44,179 nt of DNA from Chara braunii (lineage: Eukaryota; Streptophyta; Charophyceae; Charales; Characeae). The notes below the pieces were generated by a model. The model worked only from the letters and a program-made list of their open reading frames with translations, ran no database searches and was not told the DNA's origin. How positions within the stretch are numbered: position 1 is the first letter of the stretch; each line of letters opens with the position of its first letter. Shown in pieces: positions 19,326 to 27,850 of this stretch. The stretch is taken from NCBI GenBank assembly GCA_003427395.1, contig BFEA01000329.1, positions 307,476 to 351,654 of the forward strand. The letters are read 5' to 3'. Both the position numbers and the translations under genes were made by a program.

Positions 19326-20460
19326 TCTTCTTCTTCTTCTTCTTCTTCTTCTTCTTCTCCTTCTTCTTCATTTTCTTCTTCTAGTTCGTCGACATTTGGT
19401 AGGTGACGTGAGACACGACAGGTTACAAAAAAAAAAAAAAAAAACACGACCGTTCTCCTCCCCCNAAAAAAAAAAAAAAACACGACCGTTCTCCTCCCCC
19501 TACTTCTCCGCTCATCTTCTTCTTCTCCTTCTTCTTTTCTCCTCGTCGTTATCTCGTCTTCCACTTCTTCCCCTCCTCCCCCTCACGTTTTCATCTTTCC
19601 CCTTGACCTTTCTTGATCTTCTTCTTCTTCCCCTCCTCACCTCTCTTCTTCTTCTTCTTCTTCTTCTTCTTCTTCTTCTTCTTCTTCTCCCCTCATTAGG
19701 TCTTCTTCTCTCCTTGTCTTCTTCTTCCCCTCCTTCCCTACTCCTCCATGCCTTTCTCCATACCCTACTGCCGCCGCCATACCCTATCGCACCCATACTT
19801 CTTCCCCTTCTTCTTTTTCTTCTTCTTCTTCTTCTTCTTCTTCTTCTTCTTCTTCTTCGTCGTCTTCTTTTTCCTCTTCTTCTTCTTCTAAATCATTCCG
19901 CAGGTCACGTGAGATACGATAGGCCATCCACCTACCGCCCCCCTACTCGGCTCATCTTCTTCTTCTTCTTTTTCTTCTCTCCTCCTCCTCCTCCTTCTTC
20001 TTCTTCTCTCCTCCTCCTCGTCCTTCTTCTCTCCTTCTCCTCCTCCACTTGTCTTCTTCGTCTTCACCTCGTCCGACGTCCACCTCGCGATTTCATCTTC
20101 CTTCATAACCTTTCATCTTCTTCTATGTCTTCCCATTCTCCCCCACTCGTTTTCTTGCTCTTCTTCTTCTTCTTCTTCTTCTTCTTCTTCTTCTTCTTTT
20201 TCTTCTTCTTCTTTCAGTTCGTCGACTTTTGGTAGGTCACGTGAGACATGTTAGGTTAAAAAAAAGAAAAAAAAATGAAGGCCGTCCTCCTCCCCCTTCT
20301 TCTTCAGTCATCTTCTTCTTCTCCTTCTTCTCTCCTCACCGTCCTCTCGTCTTCTTCTTCTTCCTCTCCTCCCCCTTGCGTTTTCATCTTTCTCCTCGAC
20401 CTTTCTTCATCTTCTTCTTCTTCTTTTTATTTGTCCTCCTCCACCCTCATTAGATTTTCT
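19326..20460. repeat. Long CTT-rich satellite with a conserved spacer
   Basis: Blocks of (CTT)n/(CTC)n are separated by a spacer of the form GGTAGGTSACGTGAGACA then GGTTA and an A-run, near 19399, 19899 (diverged) and 20231. Periods are irregular (about 330-500 bp). The long Leu- or Ser-rich open frames here are by-products of the repeat. Confidence 0.85.
19465..19465. other. Single N with duplicated flanks
   Basis: An A-run followed by CACGACCGTTCTCCTCCCCC occurs immediately left of the N and again immediately right of it. This is the pattern left when two overlapping contig ends are joined without merging. Confidence 0.85.
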
Positions 20461-20702
20461 TGTCTCCTCGTCTTCTTCTTCACCTCCTTCCCTACTCCTC
20501 CTTGCCTTTGTCCATCCTCCATCCTCCATCCCTCCCTCCCTCAATCCCATCTCGCCATCCTCCATCATTTATCCCAGACACCCCCCCAACCCCAGCACCC
20601 CCCACCCCGCCCCCCCATCCCCCCAAACCAAAGTTTTATTGCAGATTCGGGGTCCTCTCGCCGAGCGTAGAAGAGCGGCAGAACGACCCCGGTTCCAAAT
20701 AT

Positions 20703-20706
20703 ATAT

Positions 20707-20755
<49 letters not shown>
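20703..20755. repeat. (GATA)n microsatellite
   Basis: About 12 ATAG units after a short TA run. Confidence 0.95.
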
Positions 20756-20756
<1 letters not shown>

Positions 20757-20951
20757 GGACATTTTTCTGGCCCGCCAGGTTTAATCGGGCGGCCCCGCCG
20801 GGCCTGCCCGGCCGGGCGGCGTCCTCACTCATATTTTTTTATTATCATCAGTTTATCATTTGTGATTGTAATGATTCTTATTATGATTACGAGGTAGCTA
20901 AAGCGAAGTCAAGAAAATAGTTTGTAATGCATTTGAAACACATTTTTAGAA

Positions 20952-21040
20952 TTTTATGCGTGTCATCCTTGCGCAGGGTTCATGCTAATATTCTCTGTAT
21001 CGTTCCAATTTTATTTTTTAACGGATGTCCCAAAGAACAG
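20952..21040 (-). pseudogene. U6 snRNA pseudogene
   Basis: Read on the minus strand: GGGACATCCGTT, an A/T insertion, then AAATTGGAACGATACAGAGA, ATATTAGCATG, AACCCTGCGCAAGGATGACA, CGCAT. U6 snRNA pairs with the 5' splice site and U2 in the spliceosome. The ACAGAGA box and the GCGCAAGGATGACACGC segment are preserved, but the 5' stem-loop is broken by inserted A/T bases and GGCC has become GAAC. There is no TATA or plant upstream sequence element at the expected distance and no T-run terminator. I therefore call it a retro-copied pseudogene, not an active gene. Confidence 0.85.
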
Positions 21041-21144
21041 TTTTAGCACTTTAGCCCGGGCCCGAGTTTCAAATGCAGTTGAAACTTGGGCAGCCATTTG
21101 GTAGTTGTTCAGTCATAGAGCGTACCGCCACGTCGACCGGTACC

Positions 21145-21239
21145 GTTGATAAGAGCAGCACCACTAGGTAGTACTCCCGGGGGAGGCTCCATCTATTGGT
21201 GGGGAGCAGCACCTGCTGGAAAGCGGGTTCAGCATCCCT
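21145..21239 (-). mobile_element. SINE-like tail and body
   Basis: GATAAGAGCAGCACCACTAG, the block GGAGGCTCCATCTATTGGTG and CTGCTGGAAAGCGGGTTCAG match the element at 14700-14820. There is no adjacent poly(A), so it is probably truncated. Confidence 0.65.
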
Positions 21240-21304
21240 AGCATTGTAATTCCCCAAATGTCTTTTTATTCTCCAGTTTTTTATTTACACGGGCATCAAC
21301 CACA

Positions 21305-21960
21305 CCCGACAAAAAGTTAATCTCACTGGGCGGACGGTAAAGAACACTTACAAAATATTTAGACCCAAGGTAGATGTGCAGACAGTGGTAAGGGAGAGAT
21401 GGAAGAGGCACTTACACCTGGGTGATGATTAGATAAAAGGTATAAAGTGGTTTAAAGGAGTAAAGGAGAGCCCGACTAAATTCGTCGCCCTGCACCGACA
21501 AATTTCTTATAGATGTCTCCCCACCAACAACTGGATCATTGACAGAATCAGTCTGGAACAAAAAGGGGAGGCTCTCCCATGGTGTAAACTCTGCTATGCA
21601 GGATTCCCCAGCCACAAAGTATGTGAAACAATAAAACACATCTTCCTCCAGTGCTCAGGGGCGGTACTAATGTGGCGTTGGTGAGACCGCATTTGGTCCC
21701 AACTGGGTACTGAGGAGGAGTGGCCTTAAAAATGGGAAACAATCCTACTATGAATATGGGGAAGGCCGCTAGCTTCCAGCTTTTCCAGCAATCTCTTCGT
21801 CACGGCTAGGACCAATTTTGGGCCAACCTTATCAAGAATTGGAGGAGGCTGTCGATCCTAGACAAGCCCCCCCCTTAACGGATGGAAGAAGTCCTGCGCC
21901 AGCCCCTGTTCGGAAAACAAGCCATTACAGATAGACAAGGCCAGTTTTTTTGTAGCTCGG
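21305..21960 (+). pseudogene. LINE fragment A (zf-RVT region)
   Basis: Plus-strand frames read RTVKNTYKIFRPK, KWFKGVKESPTKFVALHRQI, YRCLPTNNWIIDRISLEQKG, LPWCKLCYAGF and ETIKHIFLQCSGAVLMWRW. This is the same zf-RVT domain as the LINE at 16678-17586, with all zinc-ligand positions recognisable. Several stops and frameshifts follow (for example after MWRW and near 21730). It overlaps in content, but not in position, with fragment B just to its right. Confidence 0.85.
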
Positions 21961-21965
21961 ACCCT

Positions 21966-22590
21966 CAATAGGTTATGTGGGTTGGAAACGGGATCCACCG
22001 AGTTGGGGATATATGGGATGAGGCAACCAAAGATTGGAAAACAGCCCAACAAATAAGACCATGTCTACAACACGCCCGCAATTTAGTCGGCAAGTTGGAA
22101 CAAATAATATTGTTCATTCCCTTAGTCTGGGTGGTGATCCTGAGAAAAGGACAGTCCTTGCAGGAACACGACTAGGTGGCAGTCGCGGCAGAGGATTTCC
22201 CCCAGCAAATAGAGTGTGGTAGAGGTGAGAACTGAAGGAGCTATGGTGAGGTACCGCCCAGACTCAGCCCAGTGGCACGAGAAAGCCAACCTCTACCAAG
22301 TCCGGGTGCTGCAGATACACAAGGGAGGTAAGACAGAATGGCGGGTTTATCGCCCAAAAGTACCCCTGTCCACTTTAGCCCTGGATCCACTGGAATGGCA
22401 ATGGGTGAGAGGTCAGACAGGGCAAAAGGTTAATCTCACTAGGCTGACGGTAAAGAACACTTTCACTAGGTAGATGTGCGGACAATGGTAAGGGAGAGAT
22501 AGAAGAGGCACTTAAGCCTGGACGATGTTCAGATAAAACTTAAACTTGATAAAAGGTATAAAATGGTTTCAAGGAGTAAAGGAGTAGTGT
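21966..22590 (+). pseudogene. LINE fragment B (part upstream of zf-RVT)
   Basis: Frames read VGNGIHRVGDIWDEATKDW, QIILFIPL, then RVYRPKVPLSTLALDPLEW and RLTVKNTFTR. These match the 5' half of the LINE copy at 17796-17440 (RRGVTRIKDIWSVVNQEW, IIYIIPL, PISHLPLDPVNW). Bases 22428-22590 repeat 21315-21470 ([46 protein letters not shown]). So this is a second insertion of the same LINE, lying head-to-tail after fragment A. Stops at 22170 and 22471 disable it. Confidence 0.82.
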
Positions 22591-23365
22591 CATCCGCTGC
22601 TAAGTAAAAAACAGCGGTAGGCCAGCTACGAGGGGCAAATCAGGCCGTCAACTAGAACACTATTCGTTCTACCGCGCAGAAGTAGCCAGAGATGAGCCAC
22701 GAGGTGGTAAACTCACATATAGCCATCACACTTAGGATTGCGAGTATTGTAGAGTGATTACGACTGTTAAAAGAGGGGGGGGGGGGGTGTATTTGTTGTG
22801 AACAGAAAGGTCGTCAAGGAGTCAACAGTTGGTGGTTTGAGGTCAGTTGACCAAGCTGCTGCACATTTTTTTTACCATCATTGCAGGGCCCTCAGGCGCA
22901 TCAAGGCAACAAGGCCCTCTCCTAGGAGTTGAGTTGTTCCCCTCCTGTATCTCGAGAGTCTGAAACCCCTCCTTCTTACTCTAAGTCTCGTCTGTGGTTC
23001 TAAGAGGAAGGCGGCAGGCGGGATTGCAACCCGTAGGACCACATCAAGACTCTGTAGGGATTCCGCCCACCGATTGCGGGAGCTCTACCGGAATCTAGGC
23101 GAGGTTCTAAAGACAGGGAATTGACAGATATGTCACATTCTAACTGTATGAACCAACTATACCATTGTTTGACTATCTCTCTCTAGTTTTGGTTGCTGTG
23201 TACGTGTGTTCCCGTATGACTTTTGCTTTCTTTTTAGGATCTAATCAGGCTGAATGGAAGGAATATGTGTGAAAAGTTTAAGTTTCTTCGTTATTTTGAT
23301 TGAAAGCAGACTTGGGGGAAGGTGCGAGCAAGGCAGTTTTGCATATATTTGACTTTGTCAACCAA
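22591..23365. other. No gene seen
   Basis: Contains a G-run (22778-22790). No domain, RNA gene or clear repeat recognised. Confidence 0.5.
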
Positions 23366-23640
23366 GGATTGGGCATTGTTTCTAACCCAGAGCTATGTTT
23401 ATTTGACTGTTTTTTAAAGGGTCAGGCATTGTTTCTAAGTTGAATGACCTGGTTCCTGTGTTTATTTATGAAGGTTTGTTTGACTGATCTTTGAGACCAA
23501 GCATTGTTTCTAAGTTGAATAGCTTGGTCTGTCTGTTCTTTTTAGGGTTTCTGATTCAACTTGGGTTGAGGGATCCAACTTCATGATTTGAATGATTTGA
23601 GGATAGGTTGAATATTGTTTCTAAGCTGAATGGTCTAGCT
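23366..23640. repeat. Diverged tandem repeat with GCATTGTTTCTAAGTTGAA core
   Basis: The core appears near 23373, 23426, 23500 and 23611, each followed by a variant of TGACCTGGTTC or TAGCTTGGTC and a TTTATTT-rich spacer. The units vary from 53 to about 110 bp. The array ends where Gypsy element 2 begins. Confidence 0.75.
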
Positions 23641-24195
23641 TCTTGTTTTATTTCTGCGAAATAATTTCTTGTTTAAGGCTAGCCACTTTGAACCCCTCGT
23701 CTTTCAATGCATGCAAGACCCAATCCGGGCCACTCGACGTGTTCCACATGGTACTCGTGTGTTTTGGAAAAAAACAAAATATAATTTATATACACAATCA
23801 CACAAAAATTTACCAGGGGTTGGGTCAGGCATGTTTTGTTAACAAATTTTATGAAAGTCATATTCATGGCTCGCTGGAACATCGTTGGTGCGTTGCATAC
23901 TCCCATAAGACATCTAATCCACTGCCACGTGCCGTCAAATAAGACAAAGGTCGTCTTGGGTCTGTCTTCCGGTCGGATTGCAACATGGTGAAACCCGTGT
24001 CGAATATCGAATTTCGAAAAGACTCGTGCATAACCAATGACATTCAAAAGATCATTGATACGAGGCAACGAATAAACCTCCTTGGTGGTAATTGCATTTA
24101 ATTTTCGATAATCAATGCAAACGCGGACCGTCCCGTTTCATTTCGGTATGAGGACCACAGGGAATGACTAGGGACTTAGGGAGGGTTCTACCTAT
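23641..24195 (-). pseudogene. Gypsy RT fragment with mutated catalytic box
   Basis: Frames give SFPVVLIPK-stop-NGTVRV, CIDYRKLNAITTKEVYSLPR, FSKFDIRHGFHHVAI and CNAPTMFQRAMNMTF. The catalytic box reads VIVYINYILFFS instead of YMDD, so both catalytic aspartates are gone (Asp to Asn and Asp to Tyr). A TGA interrupts at about 24142. After HVEW a frameshift leads into LHALKDEGFKVAS, and the element then ends. This copy cannot have been active with this sequence. Confidence 0.92.
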
Positions 24196-24257
24196 CCCAA
24201 ACGCTCGAACTTCGGTACCCTCTCCAAGGCTAGTTGTCGCTCCTTTAATGAGTAGCG

Positions 24258-24950
24258 TTACAGTCGGTAATATATTGGGGCGAGGTCCCCAGTATCAATC
24301 GCGTGCCTTATCAGGTGTATCAGTCCTATATCGTGACCTTGGATACTTACTGCCTCGGGGTAAGCACGAATTACCTCAAGGAGGAGGCGTCGATATTCGT
24401 TAGGTACATGGGCATGTATCTGAATATCGATGCTCCCACTAGGAAGGGAGACCATTTATGTGATAGTTGGGACCCGGGCGGTTTCCTCTGGGGAGGCTCC
24501 AAACAAGGAGTTGTCGGTTTTCACTGAGAGCACGGTGGCTATGAGTTGACTGTCCGTTGGGCTTATCAGTTCATTTTTCGTTTTATTTTTTTCCTCGAGC
24601 TCGACTTCGACCGAGAGTTCTACCGAAAATGCCTGTAGGAGTTCCCTCGGGCCCCATGCGCTTTCAAAGGTCTTGGGTTGAAACGCTACCCCTTCTTCCA
24701 GAAGCATTGTCGCCTTGGCGTCAGTGAGTAAGGGTCGCAGGGGCCTAAAAGACAAATCGCATAGCCCCCTAAGCTCGACAAATCTCTCCGAGAGGAGGTC
24801 CGTTCTAAGCTACAGGGACGCAGGGGGTTCCAAGAGGTTGATTATCCGTGACACCCTCAGCAAAGGTTCCCCTACAGCTCGCCGGGTCGAAGGGGCTGAA
24901 CCTGTTTCTCCCGACCCAAACGCTTCGTCAAACTCCAAGAGATAGCTACG
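24258..24950 (-). pseudogene. Gypsy pol linker, copy 2
   Basis: Segments VGEPLLRVSRIINLLEPP, PLRPLLTDAKATMLLEEGVA and VPNEYRRLLLEVIRAYPEAV parallel the element 1 linker (LGEPLVQISRMADSLEPP, VPDEIHHLIADIMKEYQDAI). At least one frameshift and a stop split it. It ends in SIQGHDIGLIHLIRHAIDTG, the typical lead-in to Gypsy RT. Confidence 0.8.
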
Positions 24951-25378
24951 GTTGACGATCCAGAATCCAGGATAGCGGTTGAGGGGCTTCCCAAGACCTC
25001 ACAATCACATTCGACACTCTTCCAGGTAATCGGGTAAGCCTGAAGAAACACCTCGGGTTTCTCCGGCGGTGGATCTACGAAGTGGATCATGCCGACCCGA
25101 TTGGCCTCGTGGGTTTTCGAAGTTGAAGGTTGAGCCTCGACCAGCACCGATGGGTCGTTAATCGACAACTTTTTACCCCTTCGGCACTCTTCGAACCGGA
25201 GTCGGTTCTTCAAGCATCTTTCAATCAGTTTCTCGTTGGCAGCCTCCGAAATGGTCAGCAGGCAGGGAATAGGTACTGGCATCCACAGATCCAGAGCCTT
25301 CAGGGCATCTAGTACGTCGATTTGGCCGTCCTTGTACTCGTACGCGGTATCGTGGGGTCTTCGAATCCGGGTCTCCAC
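24872..25378 (-). pseudogene. Gypsy protease, copy 2, truncated
   Basis: The N-terminal helical part (GQIDVLDALKALD, LLTISEAANEKLIERCLKNR) and the active site STAILDSGSSTVAIS are present. The sequence then jumps within about 15 residues into linker sequence. Compared with element 1, roughly 90 residues of the protease are missing, so the domain is not functional. The frame differs from the upstream gag frame. Confidence 0.88.
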
Positions 25379-25761
25379 GGTCCCAAGTCACTTTCGACGG
25401 TAACCCGCAGGGTATGGCGGATTACGCCAATGGTTCCGGGTTTGACCATCGCAGCCGCCATATATTCATCGATCTCAATTTCTGCGGTCATTGGGGCCAC
25501 CATGTCTGGGGTCCCCGCATCCATAATTGTCGCCCCCTGCCCTTGTCCTGCAGTTGTTGGAGCTGCCAGCGGAATCTGGGACGAGCCAGTAACCCCTACC
25601 TGAGTCCGGGGTCGCGGATAGTCCTTGGCGAGGTGTCCGAGCTGATTCGCATAGGCTAAGTAGCTCTGACCATAGCAGGTTGAGGCAGCGGCGCCCCTGT
25701 GGCCACGACCACTGGCTGTCTTTGTGCCACTGGCGCCCTTTGCTCTCCAAGCTTTGAACAA
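25309..25761 (-). pseudogene. Gypsy gag knuckle region, copy 2, cysteines lost
   Basis: The knuckle reads YLAYANQLGHLAKDYPRP. The CX2CX4HX4C spacing and the His are kept, but all three cysteines are Tyr (codons TAC, TAT, TAT), each one G-to-A change from a Cys codon. Following it are a Pro/Ala-rich stretch and IEIDEYMAAAMVKPGTIGVI, equivalent to the end of element 1 gag (IQLHQYVTLGYPGLGMIG). Confidence 0.85.
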
Positions 25762-26540
25762 ACTCGGTTAAAGGCGCCACAATCGTCACAAGTTGTGCGG
25801 CTATGTCCTTCATCAAGGGTTCGTCTACGTCCCGTCCCCCTTGCATTTGAATGTGGCGTCGGAAGGCTGAGGAAGAAGATGGGGCTCTTTGGTCTGGATT
25901 CTTCTTGGCTGGTCCTAATATGAAGCGATCTTTGAACATCCGAGCCATAGCGAAATAGCTATAGCGTCGGACACGTGATGGGTCATCGCCATAGGAGTCC
26001 GAATCCAAACCTACATCATAGTTTTTTTTCCATACTTAATAGGATACTCAATGAGCTCAGTCAAGGTATGTTCAATTGGGTTGCATTTCTTACGGATCTT
26101 TTTCCGCAATCGGGAATCATCCCCGGACAAAATCGGTTCACACCATTTTCTCATCAATCTAGAGCGTTCAGCAAAGTAGGTAAAGCGCTCCGCGTACCTA
26201 GCCAGAGTCTCACGGGGATGTTGCGTATATTCCTTAACTAGACGAAAACACTGCCTCGGCGTGGTGTGAACAAAGCATTCGAGAAATTTTCTCTGGAAGG
26301 TGGGCCTATTGGTATAGAGGTTTTGTCCATACCATTCAAACGCGGTCCCAACTCACCTTCCCGGAATCCGTTCCCAAAGCAACTGGTTCATCCAACCCTT
26401 AGCCTTCAAGGTCGCCAGCCAGGTGCATGGGTCCTTTTCATCTTCAGAGGGAGGAGGAGGAACGAAGTACAGGGGATGGTCAGCCAATCTTGCATGATTA
26501 TCCACTCCCTGTCCTGGTTCCATCATGGCATGGGGTTCGT
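25760..26540 (-). pseudogene. Gypsy gag capsid, copy 2
   Basis: The capsid can be followed as PLYFVPPPPSEDEKDPCTWL, WMNQLLWERIPG, a TGA at about 26356, then AFEWYGQNLYTNRPTFQRKF, HPRETLARYAERFTYFAERS and NPIEHTLTELIEYPIKYGKK. A run of eight A near 26020 marks a frameshift into SYFAMARMFKDRF. It is equivalent to 5631-4885 of element 1 but diverged. A probable ATG lies near 26526. Confidence 0.85.
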
Positions 26541-26591
26541 TTCGCCCCCGCCCTTCTGGTTGGTTGAAAGTGGCGTTCGCGAGGCGGCGGT

Positions 26592-26603
26592 GCTTGGGCG
26601 CCA
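26592..26603 (-). other. Possible primer-binding site of element 2
   Basis: The minus strand reads TGGCGCCCAAGC about 70 bases upstream of the gag start. TGGCGCC begins several retroelement primer sites, but it differs from the Met-tRNA type of element 1, and I see no clean LTR CA end beside it. Confidence 0.35.
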
Positions 26604-27756
26604 ACTTATCCGTAAGCAAAAAGAAAAAGGTCTACACAAATAATAGAAAAATTCAACTCAATGGACAGCCGCCCCAAAGGAGACCTCGAAGCCGAAGCAA
26701 ATCAGCTCTAACACAACCTCACACACCGCACGGCGTTCTGTAGTTCGGACGCTGATCAGACTAGTTAGGGGCGTGGCCGAGGATTTTTGGTTGAAGGGGT
26801 TGAGCCACCCGGACAAAACGGGGGACTCTTCCTTCAGGCCGAGGTGCCTAGGCAGGGGTTTGAGCTGTCGTCGGGGGCGAATAACGGTGCCCTATGGCCC
26901 GACCGTCATCACCTCATGAAAAAGGAAGAAAAGAAAACGAGAGGGGAGGGAAGAAGAGAAACGAAGCCGACGAGAACGGAGCTCCGTTCCCCAAGGCACC
27001 AGGTTCGCGCGGCCCTTGGGGGCGGAGGCCCCGGAATCGGGTTTAGGCTTCGACGTCCAACTTGTCGAGTCCATGCGGACGGCACGACACGGGGCTGCCC
27101 AGGGTCGAGCAGGTCGATGGAACCCAGGTTCCAAAACGGGCGGGGAGGGCACCCGCATTGCGGGAGAGTCCGAGGAAGTGGACGGCTCCTTCATACCCCA
27201 GGACCAACCGTCGCCACGGGCACGAGTCCCCCTGGCGACACTAGTGGCAATTAAACTGCGGCTGTCACGCGGTGTACACCGCGGACCAGTGCAACATCGT
27301 GAGGTCTGTGTAAGGCACGATTAAAGGCGGGGAAGAAAATCACTCAATCAGCACAAACCATTTCCCTCCTCTATGGCACACCTGAGTCAGGTTATAAAGA
27401 TGGATTAGCTTAATGCGCTGCAGTATGCTCCACATGTCCGCATCGCAGTAACGCCGTCGTCATGTGCGATCGAGAAGGGCGGAAGCATGCTGCGACACTC
27501 TGAGACAAAGTTTGAGCTCGGGCCACCGCCCACGCTCCCATCCGTCGAGACAAAACCTGACTCCATGCACAGACCAACAAATACCAGCGAAAACGATGCG
27601 CTTGGCTCTCTTTCTCTGTCTCTCTCTGTAGCATCAACTTGAACGTGGTGTCGCGGACCCCGATGTGTGCACAGAGAGGTCGGCCGCATTGTGGAATCGC
27701 AAACGACCGCTCTGTCCGAGATTATCCACCTCCCCTTGGAGTCCCGACTTGCGCAC

Positions 27757-27760
<4 letters not shown>
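26604..27760. other. Upstream flank of element 2; no gene
   Basis: It may contain 5' LTR sequence in its left part. It is GC-rich between 26970 and 27320. The open frames there (for example 26787-27254 plus) show no domain. Confidence 0.4.

Positions 27761-27847
<87 letters not shown>
27761..27847. repeat. (GA)n microsatellite
   Basis: About 43 uninterrupted GA units. Confidence 0.98.

Positions 27848-27850
<3 letters not shown>

Larger units (their letters stand above)
23641..26603 (-). mobile_element. Decayed Ty3/Gypsy element 2, same family as element 1
   Basis: Minus-strand order: probable primer-binding site, gag capsid, knuckle remnant, protease, linker, start of RT. Capsid-to-RT segments match element 1 throughout. 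It stops within RT near 23641, so RNase H, the zinc finger and integrase are absent. Most of the protease C-terminal half is deleted near 24880. Decay is heavy: frameshifts in gag, stops in RT, catalytic RT residues lost and all knuckle cysteines lost. Confidence 0.93.

Noticed and set aside
19246-20235. A 329-codon Leu/Ser/Phe-rich open frame
   Set aside because: It arises from CTT/CTC microsatellite arrays, crosses an N and shows no domain.
21145-21239. tRNA-like boxes in the SINE (GATAAGAGCAGC as A box, GGTTCAGCATCC as B box)
   Set aside because: The B box has an extra base, the A box is weak, and the poly(A) of related copies indicates the opposite orientation. I do not claim a tRNA origin.
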